The notes below the pieces were generated by a model. The model was not told the origin of the DNA. It saw only the letters and a program-made list of their open reading frames with translations, and did no database searches. The position numbers were made by a program, and so were the translations under genes. Shown in pieces: positions 1 through 5,897 of a stretch of DNA of 7,989 bases; position 1 is the stretch's first letter; each line of letters begins with the position of its first letter. The DNA comes from an uncultured Eubacterium sp. GTDB lineage: Bacteria; Bacillota; Clostridia; Peptostreptococcales; Anaerovoracaceae. The stretch covers positions 1-7,989 of the forward strand of contig CAMOGZ010000060.1 in the NCBI GenBank assembly GCA_946614405.1, given 5' to 3'.

Positions 1-918
1 GGTGATGGCACCCATGAGATCTGTGGTGATACGAACATAGGATTCTGTAGCATCCATAATGGCGGGCAGGGACTTCTCATCCACCAGGGTGGGCTCCACC
101 ACGCCTACGGGTTTGCCGTCCTCCATCCAGCCATGGCAGATCAGCTTGATCTTCTTACCCTGGGCCCGGGCCGCATCCAGGTCTTCCTTGGTAATGCCGC
201 CGATTCCTGTGCGTTTGATATCCATAGGCGTGATGTGCACGTCCATCAGCACGTTCATCAGGGCCGTGAGCTTGGCGGTGGCATCCCAGCCGTCCACATC
301 CATGGACGGATCCGCCTCCACGAATCCCTGCCGACGGCCTTCTGCCACGGCATCATCATAGCTGACTCCCCGCTCCATTTCCGTCAGGATGAAGTTGGTG
401 GTGGAATTCAGGATACCGCTGATCTCTGTGATCTCGCATCCCATCAGGGTCTCCTTGGCCAGGTTATATACGGGCACGCCGTCCATGACGGTGGCCTCCT
501 GGCAGAATACCACACCCTTCTCCTTCGCCAGGTCACGCAGCTCTCTGTAGTGCCAGGCGATGGGGCCTTTGTTGGCGGTGATGACATGCTTGCCCAGGTT
601 CATGGCCCGGCGGATGTGGTCCGTCGCCGGCTGTCCCGTCATGATGTTGATGGGGCTCAGTTCTGCCATGACGTCATACTCCCCCGAGTCCAGGATTCCG
701 AAGGCATCCATGGACTTGTCGAACATGTCATCGGTGATGGCCTCCGTATCGATGCCCTCCGGCCGCAGGATCCCACCCCGGCGCCCGGTGCAGACCGCCG
801 TGATCACCGGCTCCACGCCGAACTTCTCTTCGATAAACGCCTTCCGCCGCAGAAGCATCCGGGCGAAGGCCTGTCCCACATTACCATATCCGATCAGTGC
901 GATACGAATCTTATCCAT
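1..918 (-). CDS. hom: Homoserine dehydrogenase, C-terminus cut by the window edge
   Basis: NAD(P)-dependent reduction of aspartate semialdehyde to homoserine, the branch point to threonine and methionine; cytosolic. 306 residues are visible with no stop before the edge. The N-terminus has a Rossmann loop (IGYGNVG, residues 9-15). TANKGP at 114-119 is the family's conserved lysine motif (K117). The substrate motif EADPSMDVDGWDATAK at 201-216 gives E201, D207, D212 and K216, with the same spacing as the catalytic Glu/Asp/Asp/Lys set of yeast homoserine dehydrogenase. NSTTNFIL at 171-178 is also typical. The visible part covers the NAD-binding and catalytic domains; whether a C-terminal ACT regulatory domain follows cannot be seen. 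The start is fixed by AAAGGAG (926-932) seven bases upstream, overlapping the stop codon of the preceding gene. It is therefore the last visible gene of an operon with the cysteine-cluster and HTH-Uma2 genes. Family assignment is confident; presence of feedback control is unknown. Confidence 0.92.
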   Translation of the reverse strand, partial: MDKIRIALIGYGNVGQAFARMLLRRKAFIEEKFGVEPVITAVCTGRRGGILRPEGIDTEAITDDMFDKSMDAFGILDSGEYDVMAELSPINIMTGQPATDHIRRAMNLGKHVITANKGPIAWHYRELRDLAKEKGVVFCQEATVMDGVPVYNLAKETLMGCEITEISGILNSTTNFILTEMERGVSYDDAVAEGRRQGFVEADPSMDVDGWDATAKLTALMNVLMDVHITPMDIKRTGIGGITKEDLDAARAQGKKIKLICHGWMEDGKPVGVVEPTLVDEKSLPAIMDATESYVRITTDLMGAIT

Positions 919-931
919 TCTTCTTCTCCTT

Positions 932-1492
932 TCAAACGCCCAAAAGTTCCGCCAGCTCTGCCACGGAAGCTTCCCGCGCCTCCGAGTCCATCTTCACCAG
1001 ATCGTAGATCAGTGGGTCCCGGATCAGGTGCTTCCATGCCGTATAAGTTGCCTGCACGAACCGGTCCTCCAGGGGGATCTCCTCGTCGATCAGGGGGCAG
1101 TCATAGGGAAGCTCCAGGTCGTTATACACCAGGCTCAGTTCATCGTCCTCGTTCAGGTGGGGCGTCAGGGGGAAGGTCCTGCACTGCAGGGGCCGCTTCT
1201 CCCTGGGGCAGTGCGGCGGCGTCTTGCACTTGACAAAGTGGACCACGCCCCTCCAGGATTCCGGGAACTCATAGTCCTCCGCCCGCTCATCGCTCCAGTC
1301 CAGCCATTCATCCCTGCGGCTGTGGAGCTTATCTTCTCCCGGGAGAAGATAGATCCCCATCTCCGCTTCCCCCTCGGTAATGCAGCAGGCACAGCCACAA
1401 AGCCCGCCGCAGTCATAGTCCACCGGGCTCACCCGGTCCAGCAGGCGGTAGATGGCCTGCCATTCACTCTTGCGTATGGTCGATTTCAGCAT
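932..1492 (-). CDS. Cysteine-cluster protein, distantly YkgJ-like
   Basis: 186-residue soluble protein of unknown function. It has nine cysteines, most of them clustered: C28, C32, C34, C36 and C37 in one run (CGGLCGCACC), then C89, C95, C104 and C132. The stretch RPLQCRTFPL (100-109) resembles the second half of the YkgJ/zinc- or iron-chelating cysteine-cluster family, where RPLxCRxYP is typical, so metal binding is a reasonable inference. No signal peptide or membrane segment is seen, and acidic residues are abundant. The start at 1492 is chosen because AGGAG lies eight bases upstream. The open frame continues to 1762, but that extension would lie inside the HTH-Uma2 gene and looks unlike protein. 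It overlaps the upstream gene's end by 29 bases and its stop overlaps the ribosome binding site of hom, so all three are probably co-transcribed and possibly translationally coupled. The gene call is firm; the family call is tentative. Confidence 0.82.
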   Translation of the reverse strand: MLKSTIRKSEWQAIYRLLDRVSPVDYDCGGLCGCACCITEGEAEMGIYLLPGEDKLHSRRDEWLDWSDERAEDYEFPESWRGVVHFVKCKTPPHCPREKRPLQCRTFPLTPHLNEDDELSLVYNDLELPYDCPLIDEEIPLEDRFVQATYTAWKHLIRDPLIYDLVKMDSEAREASVAELAELLGV

Positions 1493-2378
1493 TGTCCTCT
1501 CCTGTCCTCTTGGGCGCCAGGCCATGGGCCGCCCTCCACTTGTCATAGGCCTCCCGTCTCTTCTGCTTCTCCCGGGGGTCATTAAGCCTCTGCAGCTTCC
1601 TCTTGACCCTGGCGAAATCAATGGCACAAAGCCCATCGGAAATCCGTACCGGAACCTGATCGTCAAAGGAATAAATCTGAGGCCATGTCTCATCCCGGAA
1701 GTAGTACACCGTGACCCTCTCGTTCTCCGGATCGGCGACCCAGTACTCCAGGCAGCCTGCATTCTTATACTTACCCAGCTTCAGAATCTGATCCTTGCTC
1801 CTTGTAGATGGGGACAGTACCTCCATGATGAACTCCGGCGTACCGAAAAGGCAGTGGCCAATGTTCAGATCCGGATCCATGGCAATAAGCACGTCCGGCT
1901 GCACCATAGTGCGGTCATCCCGGTCCAATTGTACGTCGATAGGGGCGATCCCCGGCATACAGGGCATATCATGTTCTTCTATACACTCGACCAATTGATG
2001 ATAGACCTCTCCGGCAACAATCTGATGAGCCATACTGGGTGCATTCATATCATAGATCACACCATCGATCAGTTCCACTCGCCGGTCCTCCGGCATGGCG
2101 TAGTAGTCGTCCAGGGTATATTCTCCCTGCTCCTTCGCCGCCTTGGTCTTATATGCGAATACGGTCTCCTTCAATTCGCTGCCGCCGCTGTCCATCTCCA
2201 TAGCCATCACCGGGTCCAATACCCTGGCCAGAGCCAGTACCGTCTCCTTCCGGGGATTCCGGGTGGTATTCCCCAGCACCTTCTGCACAGTCCCCAGCGG
2301 AACGCCGGAACGCCGCGCCACTTCCTCGTTGGTATAACCCAGCTGTCTCTTTCTCCTCTTCAGTCTCTCGATATCCAT
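1464..2378 (-). CDS. XRE-type helix-turn-helix fused to Uma2 family (DUF820) nuclease-fold domain
   Basis: 304 residues. Residues 1-55 read as a lambda-repressor/XRE-like HTH: NEEVARRSGVPLGTVQKVLGN (18-37 core), then NPRKETVLALARVL. After a linker, residues about 87-260 match the Uma2 domain of the PD-(D/E)XK nuclease fold: YTLDDYYAMPED, RRVELIDG (E102), VQPDVLI (D162), FIMEVLSPSTRSKD (E186), K204Y and EYWVADP. These positions match the usual acidic active-site pattern, with the central ExK appearing as EVLS as in many Uma2 proteins. A basic tail (258-292) follows. The start has GGAGG seven bases upstream. It heads an operon with the cysteine-cluster gene and hom and has its own promoter with nearby direct repeats, so autoregulation is plausible. 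Uma2 proteins are widespread and mostly uncharacterised; DNA cleavage is inferred from fold only. Domain calls are firm, biological role unknown. Confidence 0.9.
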   Translation of the reverse strand: MDIERLKRRKRQLGYTNEEVARRSGVPLGTVQKVLGNTTRNPRKETVLALARVLDPVMAMEMDSGGSELKETVFAYKTKAAKEQGEYTLDDYYAMPEDRRVELIDGVIYDMNAPSMAHQIVAGEVYHQLVECIEEHDMPCMPGIAPIDVQLDRDDRTMVQPDVLIAMDPDLNIGHCLFGTPEFIMEVLSPSTRSKDQILKLGKYKNAGCLEYWVADPENERVTVYYFRDETWPQIYSFDDQVPVRISDGLCAIDFARVKRKLQRLNDPREKQKRREAYDKWRAAHGLAPKRTGEDNAEIDHTQE

Positions 2379-2398
2379 AAGCGTTCCTCCATGGTCTG

Positions 2399-2427
2399 AT
2401 TATACCACATGAGGAATTCCATTTCAA
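2399..2427 (-). promoter_or_regulatory. Sigma-A-type promoter of the HTH-Uma2 operon
   Basis: On the minus strand TTGAAA (2427-2422) is followed after exactly 17 bases by a perfect TATAAT (2404-2399). Transcription would start near 2392, giving a leader of only about 14 bases that begins at or within the GGAGGA ribosome binding site. The spacer contains the 8-base palindrome GGAATTCC (2413-2420). It lies just after the lplA terminator, so this operon is independently transcribed. Confidence 0.78.
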
Positions 2428-2461
2428 CCGTTTGTTCCATTTCAGTTCCATTTATTCCAAA
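2417..2461. repeat. Direct repeats TTCCATTT at the HTH-Uma2 promoter
   Basis: On the plus strand TTCCATTTCA occurs at 2417-2426 and 2435-2444, TTCCATTTA at 2446-2454, and a partial TTCCAAA at 2455-2461 that runs into the lplA terminator T-tract. The first copy covers most of the -35 hexamer of the HTH-Uma2 promoter. Such iterons over a promoter of a gene encoding a HTH protein suggest an operator for autoregulation, but this is inference; low-complexity drift in an AT-rich gap is the alternative. Confidence 0.5.
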
Positions 2462-2488
2462 AAAGAATGACCCTTCTCAGGCCATTCT
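2459..2488 (-). terminator. Intrinsic terminator of the MBL-lplA unit
   Basis: Minus-strand transcript: AGAATGGCC (2488-2480) pairs with GGTCATTCT (2472-2464), a 9-bp stem with one G-U pair and a 7-base loop, followed directly by a run of six T (2464-2459, the first of them closing the stem). It starts four bases after the lplA stop codon, as expected for a Rho-independent terminator. Confidence 0.85.
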
Positions 2489-2491
2489 CCA

Positions 2492-3472
2492 TTATCCTCT
2501 GATCAGGCCCGCAAGTTGTTCCGGGCTGATCCCGCTCATGTATTGTTCCAGATCCAGCGCCGCGATACGTTCTGCCAGTTTCTCATCCATCGGCAAGCCT
2601 CTTAGTGCGAGCTCCAGTTCCGTGATATCCCCATTTCCGAAGAAGTCGCCGGATACTTCCAGATCTTCGATTCGTCCGTTCTTTGCACTGAGATGAACGG
2701 TCACCAGTCCTGCGGGGAACTTTTCTTCCCGCACCATATCGAAGGCTCTGGCGTGCCCGTAATTCCACTCCCAGGTGGCATATTTCTCATCCCGGAGCCG
2801 CCGCACTGCAGCCTGCTCCTCCTCCGTCAGGACATAAGTCTCCACATCGTCTCCCAGGATGTGCCTCTTCAGAGCTTCCTTGAACTTCTCCATCGTAATG
2901 GGTTCCGGTGCATGCTCATTGATGGTGGTCACCCGGCTCCGCACGGATTTCACGTTCTTGGAAGCAAACTTGGCCGCCCGAACCTTCAGGGCTTCTGACA
3001 CCGTCCCAAGAGATGAATCCAGCATGATGCAACCGTGGTGCATCACCCGGCCCTTCTTCAGGTACTGGGAATTCCCGGAGAACTTGCATCCGTCGATGAC
3101 CAGGTCATTGCGGCCTGTGAATTCCGCCTTCACTCCCAGCTCCGCCAGCGTCTCGATGATGGGCAGGCAAAACCGGGTGAAATTGATCTTCTCCAGGTCG
3201 TCCTGATCCACCACAAAGGTAAAGTTCAGATTCCCCATGTCGTGGTACACGGCGCCGCCTCCGGACAGGCGCCGGGCCACCCGGATCCCATGCTTGTCCA
3301 CATAGTCCTGATTCACTTCCTCCGGAGCATTCTGGTACTTGCCGATGACGATGGTCTTCTCATTCTGCCACAGCATAAAATAACTGTCATCCCTGGGCAG
3401 ACGCTCGAACACGAACTCCTCCAGCGCCAGGTTATAATATGGATCTGTGCTTGTCGATTCAATATACCTCAT
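2492..3472 (-). CDS. lplA: Lipoate-protein ligase A
   Basis: ATP-dependent activation of free lipoate to lipoyl-AMP and transfer to the lysine of lipoyl domains (E2 subunits, GcvH) in the cytosol; a scavenging enzyme. 326 residues, the usual length for the two-domain form. The N-terminal catalytic domain shows YYNLALEEFVF (12-22), RRLSGGGAVYHDMGN (67-81), which binds the lipoyl-AMP phosphate and lipoyl moiety, and GCKFSGNSQ (128-136) with the conserved K130. HHGCIMLDSSL follows at 145-155. Residues about 240-326 form the C-terminal accessory domain (FPAGLVTVHLSAKNGRIEDLEVSGDFF region). The start at 3472 has GGAGGT five bases upstream and begins the protein exactly at the family N-terminus. 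A longer frame to 3610 would run through the upstream gene and is rejected. Its first 14 bases overlap the end of the MBL gene, indicating translational coupling. With lpdA nearby, the context is lipoate-dependent metabolism. Confidence 0.95.
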   Translation of the reverse strand: MRYIESTSTDPYYNLALEEFVFERLPRDDSYFMLWQNEKTIVIGKYQNAPEEVNQDYVDKHGIRVARRLSGGGAVYHDMGNLNFTFVVDQDDLEKINFTRFCLPIIETLAELGVKAEFTGRNDLVIDGCKFSGNSQYLKKGRVMHHGCIMLDSSLGTVSEALKVRAAKFASKNVKSVRSRVTTINEHAPEPITMEKFKEALKRHILGDDVETYVLTEEEQAAVRRLRDEKYATWEWNYGHARAFDMVREEKFPAGLVTVHLSAKNGRIEDLEVSGDFFGNGDITELELALRGLPMDEKLAERIAALDLEQYMSGISPEQLAGLIRG

Positions 3473-4181
3473 ATATGACCTCCGGTCCGTCCAGCAGTTT
3501 TCCATGGGGAAGTTCCTGCTGACATTTCTCCCAAAACCGCAGTGTCCTCCTGCGGTATCCCTCCGGGCCTCTTCCCTCTCCGGGGAGATGATAGAAGAAG
3601 AGGTTCTCATATCCCAGGTCCCGGAGCTGCTTCCGGTACACTCTGCTCCAGAGGGCGATCCCGTTCACAAAGCCCACCGAATGGTCTCTCCGGCTGAACT
3701 CCAAAAGTCTCGGGATCTCTGCGGGATCCATATCCCCCGTCAGAAGCACCGATGTGTCCCCCGCAAGGATATTGATGCAGTAATTGTCAGGGCAGGTCCC
3801 TTCGATGTGCTTCATTCTGCAGTATTCCAGTTCCATTTCACCCAGCTGCAGGCGGTGGATCCCATCCTCTTCTGACAGGGGAAGCTGATGCCCTCCCTTT
3901 ACCTTGGCATCCGGCGGAAGCACGGCAGTCACACCCCGGGACAAAGCCTCCTTTACTTTGGCTTTGTCATAGTGGTCCCCGTGGCAGTGGGACACCACCA
4001 GATAGTTCAGCGTCCGGAAGATGCCGTCTCTGCCTATGATCTGTTCATCCATCCAGGGGATGGGCGGATCATACTCCTGCTTTTCCGAAAAGAGGCCGTC
4101 CACCAGTACTCCGTTTCCGGGATACCGCATCAGCACGGAGCAGTTCCCCAGGTATTCTATTGTCAAAATCTTTTCTCTCAT
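3459..4181 (-). CDS. MBL-fold metallohydrolase, UlaG-like
   Basis: 240-residue member of the metallo-beta-lactamase superfamily. A full dinuclear metal site is visible: the HxHxDH motif is SHCHGDH (H65, H67, D69, H70), H125 is the third-motif histidine, D150 in LLTGDMD is the bridging aspartate, and H198 in FFYHLPGE is the last ligand. The opening beta strands (LTIEYLGNCSVLMRYPGNGVLVDGL) resemble the UlaG/YcfI-like branch that hydrolyses small substrates, though the true substrate cannot be told. No signal peptide; cytosolic. The start is supported by GGAGTG (4192-4187) five bases upstream. It is the first gene of a two-gene unit with lplA, overlapping it by 14 bases, so a job tied to lipoate or lipoyl-AMP metabolism is possible but only by association. 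It is separated from lpdA by a terminator/promoter palindrome. Confidence 0.9.
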   Translation of the reverse strand: MREKILTIEYLGNCSVLMRYPGNGVLVDGLFSEKQEYDPPIPWMDEQIIGRDGIFRTLNYLVVSHCHGDHYDKAKVKEALSRGVTAVLPPDAKVKGGHQLPLSEEDGIHRLQLGEMELEYCRMKHIEGTCPDNYCINILAGDTSVLLTGDMDPAEIPRLLEFSRRDHSVGFVNGIALWSRVYRKQLRDLGYENLFFYHLPGEGRGPEGYRRRTLRFWEKCQQELPHGKLLDGPEVIYEVY

Positions 4182-4192
4182 AATTTCACTCC

Positions 4193-4240
4193 AAAAAGAG
4201 TATGCGTGGCTGTCTTCATTTTAAGACAAAGCCACGCATA
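4193..4240 (-). terminator. Palindromic terminator after lpdA, T-tract abutting the next ribosome binding site
   Basis: TATGCGTGGCT (4201-4211) is an exact inverted match to AGCCACGCATA (4230-4240), and inside it GTCTT pairs with AAGAC (4212-4216 and 4223-4227) around the loop CATTTT; two unpaired bases (4228-4229) form a bulge. Read on the minus strand it is followed by CTCTTTTT (4200-4193), making a good Rho-independent terminator for lpdA, which ends 36 bases upstream. The T-tract touches the GGAG of the MBL gene. The plus strand has no T-tract here. Confidence 0.75.
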
Positions 4241-4247
4241 TCGTCAA
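4218..4247 (-). promoter_or_regulatory. Promoter of the MBL-lplA unit, embedded in the terminator palindrome
   Basis: On the minus strand TTGACG (4247-4242) and TAAAAT (4223-4218) are 18 bases apart (or TTAAAA at 17), each five of six matches to consensus. Transcription would start near 4211, inside the downstream arm of the palindrome, so this transcript would contain only one arm and could not form the terminator hairpin. The palindrome could also be an operator. Evidence is sequence match and position only. Confidence 0.65.
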
Positions 4248-4275
4248 CCGATTCGTTCCTTCTTACCCAGTCTCT

Positions 4276-5673
4276 TTATTTCTTAGCCGGCGGCATGTTA
4301 ATAGCATCACCAAATACTGAGTGGGCTGCTTCCTTGATGGACTCGCCTACTGTCGGATGGGCATGGATGGAGGACAGCACGTCCTCGGTGGTTGCGCCCA
4401 TGTTCAGCGCGATGACGCCCTCGTGAACCAGCTCGGTTGCGCTGGCGCCGATCATATGGATGCCCAGCACCTTCTTGCTTTCCTTATCAGCGATGACCTT
4501 CACCAGTCCGGAGGTCTCGCCCATGATCAGGGACTTGCCGTTGCCCATCATCTGGAACTTGCCGACTTCATAATCGATGCCGCGCTCCTGGACTTCCTTC
4601 TCGGTCATGCCGACGCAGCCGATCTCCGGCTTGGTGTAAACGCAGCCCGGAACAATACTGAAGTCGATCTCAGGCTTCTCGCCCATGATGGTCTCCACGC
4701 AGGCCAGTCCTTCTGCGGATGCTACATGGGCCAGCATGATGCCGCCGATGCAGTCGCCGATGGCGTAGATGCCTTCCACATTGGTCTCAAATTTGTCGTC
4801 CACCAGGATCTTGCCTCTCTCGGTGGCAACGCCGATCTCTTCCAAGCCCAGTCCCTCGGTGTATGGTCTTCTTCCAACACACATCAGGACCTTCTCTGCC
4901 GGGCATTCCTGGTCTTTGCCCTTGGCATCGGTGAATTTCACCAGCAGGCCGTTCTCGTCCTGGCAGATCTCGTTCACTCTGGATTCCAGGTGCAGCTTGA
5001 CTTTGTTCCGCTTGAGCATGCGCTTCATCACGGCCGTGATATCCTCGTCCATATTGCCCAGGATGTCCGGGAGCATCTCCACGATGGTCACCTTGGTCCC
5101 AAGGCGCTGATAGACATGGGACAGCTCGATGCCGATGACACCGCCGCCGATGATGCACAGAGACTCCGGCACAGCCTCAAAGTCCAGTGCGCCGGTGCTG
5201 TCCACTACGCCGGGAAGATCTGCCCCGGGAAGTGGAACCTTGCTTGGTACGGAACCAGTGGCGATGATGGCTTTGTCAAAGGGAACTTCCACGTCGCCCT
5301 CTTCCGTGGCAACGGTCAGGGTCTTTGCATCCTTGAAGGAGGCGGCTCCCTTGACTACGGTTACGCCATAGGCCTTCATCAGGCCTGCGACGCCGTTTAC
5401 CAGCTGCTTGACCACGGCGGCCTTCTTGGCCTGGACCTGTGCAAAGTCGATGCTTACGTTCTCTACGATGACGCCGCACTTGGCCGCGTCCTTCTGGATC
5501 TCATTGTAGAGATCTGCGGAGTGGATCAAAGCCTTGGTGGGAATGCATCCCACATTCAGGCAGGTTCCTCCCATGGAATCTTTCTCGATGATGGTGACTT
5601 CTGCACCCAGCTGCGCTGCGCGGATAGCGGTCTCATATCCGCCAGGGCCGGCTCCGATGATTGCAATCTTCAT
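4276..5673 (-). CDS. lpdA: Dihydrolipoamide dehydrogenase (E3)
   Basis: FAD-dependent oxidation of dihydrolipoyl groups with NAD+ as acceptor; shared E3 subunit of 2-oxoacid and acetoin dehydrogenases and L-protein of glycine cleavage; cytosolic homodimer. 465 residues, normal length, without an N-terminal lipoyl domain. Seen in order: FAD loop GAGPGG (7-12), redox disulfide in GGTCLNVGCIPTK (C38 and C43), ATGS (139-141 region), NAD-binding loop GGGVIG (176-181), AIGDC (304-308), and the dimer-interface catalytic pair in HAHPTVGES (H439, E444). The start at 5673 is chosen because MKIAIIGAGPGG begins at the family N-terminus and AGGAGGT lies eight bases upstream; a start at 5700 would bypass that site. 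It is monocistronic here, followed by a terminator, and divergent from the cyclodeaminase-like gene. E1/E2 or Gcv partners must be elsewhere. Which complex it serves cannot be told. Confidence 0.96.
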   Translation of the reverse strand: MKIAIIGAGPGGYETAIRAAQLGAEVTIIEKDSMGGTCLNVGCIPTKALIHSADLYNEIQKDAAKCGVIVENVSIDFAQVQAKKAAVVKQLVNGVAGLMKAYGVTVVKGAASFKDAKTLTVATEEGDVEVPFDKAIIATGSVPSKVPLPGADLPGVVDSTGALDFEAVPESLCIIGGGVIGIELSHVYQRLGTKVTIVEMLPDILGNMDEDITAVMKRMLKRNKVKLHLESRVNEICQDENGLLVKFTDAKGKDQECPAEKVLMCVGRRPYTEGLGLEEIGVATERGKILVDDKFETNVEGIYAIGDCIGGIMLAHVASAEGLACVETIMGEKPEIDFSIVPGCVYTKPEIGCVGMTEKEVQERGIDYEVGKFQMMGNGKSLIMGETSGLVKVIADKESKKVLGIHMIGASATELVHEGVIALNMGATTEDVLSSIHAHPTVGESIKEAAHSVFGDAINMPPAKK

Positions 5674-5712
5674 ATTAATGAACCTCCTGTTAATTTCCAA
5701 TTATCCAAGATT

Positions 5713-5741
5713 ATTATGTCACGGAAATGGACATGAAACAA
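5713..5741 (-). promoter_or_regulatory. Probable lpdA promoter
   Basis: Minus strand TTGTTT (5741-5736), 17 bases, CATAAT (5718-5713), giving a leader of about 33 bases before the lpdA start. An alternative perfect TATAAT lies at 5757-5752 but its best upstream -35 is weak and poorly spaced (ATGACA at 15 bases). Choice between them is uncertain. Confidence 0.5.
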
Positions 5742-5817
5742 CTTTTTATTTATTATATCCACCCTATGATTTTGTCATGGCGGGGAGGTGTTTCCTGTCA
5801 CGATTATTTATGTCCAT
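5717..5817. repeat. Small repeated motifs in the lpdA/cyclodeaminase divergent region
   Basis: The 224-base gap between the divergent starts is AT-rich. TGTCACG occurs at 5717-5723 and 5796-5802 and TGTCATG at 5773-5779, all on the plus strand. ATGGACAT (5727-5734) has an exact inverted partner ATGTCCAT (5810-5817). One copy of each lies in or beside the proposed lpdA promoter. They could be binding sites of an unseen regulator; no structured RNA is evident. Confidence 0.35.
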
Positions 5818-5843
5818 GGTGTGCCTTTTCATGATATTTTCCA

Positions 5844-5872
5844 TTGCACCGAAATGTGAAGTGGAGTAAAAT
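5844..5872 (+). promoter_or_regulatory. Probable promoter of the cyclodeaminase-like gene
   Basis: TAAAAT (5867-5872) with a weak TTGCAC (5844-5849) at 17-base spacing. A start near 5879 would give a leader of about 19 bases carrying the ribosome binding site AGAGG (5888-5892). The -35 match is poor, so an activator may help, or the exact element may differ. Confidence 0.45.
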
Positions 5873-5897
5873 ATTTTCGTAGAGAAAAGAGGTATGT

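Noticed and set aside
133..1233. Plus-strand open frame of 366 codons opposite hom and the cysteine-cluster gene
   Set aside because: It crosses two real minus-strand genes and shows low-complexity, shadow-like composition.
1493..1762. Upstream extension of the cysteine-cluster gene to a start at 1762
   Set aside because: The added residues would come from inside the HTH-Uma2 coding sequence and a strong ribosome binding site precedes the internal start at 1492.
1452..2399. Plus-strand open frame of 315 codons opposite HTH-Uma2
   Set aside because: Antisense shadow; the minus strand encodes two recognisable domains with a good promoter and ribosome binding site.
3473..3610. Upstream extension of lplA to 3610
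   Set aside because: The family N-terminus begins at 3472 with GGAGGT just upstream; the extension lies within the MBL gene.
4321..5736. Plus-strand open frame of 471 codons opposite lpdA
   Set aside because: It lies antisense to a gene with complete catalytic motifs, has no ribosome binding site or family-like sequence, and long antisense frames are expected where the real gene avoids TTA, CTA and TCA codons.
5674..5897. Possible riboswitch (for example glycine) ahead of lpdA
   Set aside because: The gap shows no paired-stem architecture of a known class, and the likely promoter leaves only about 33 bases of leader.
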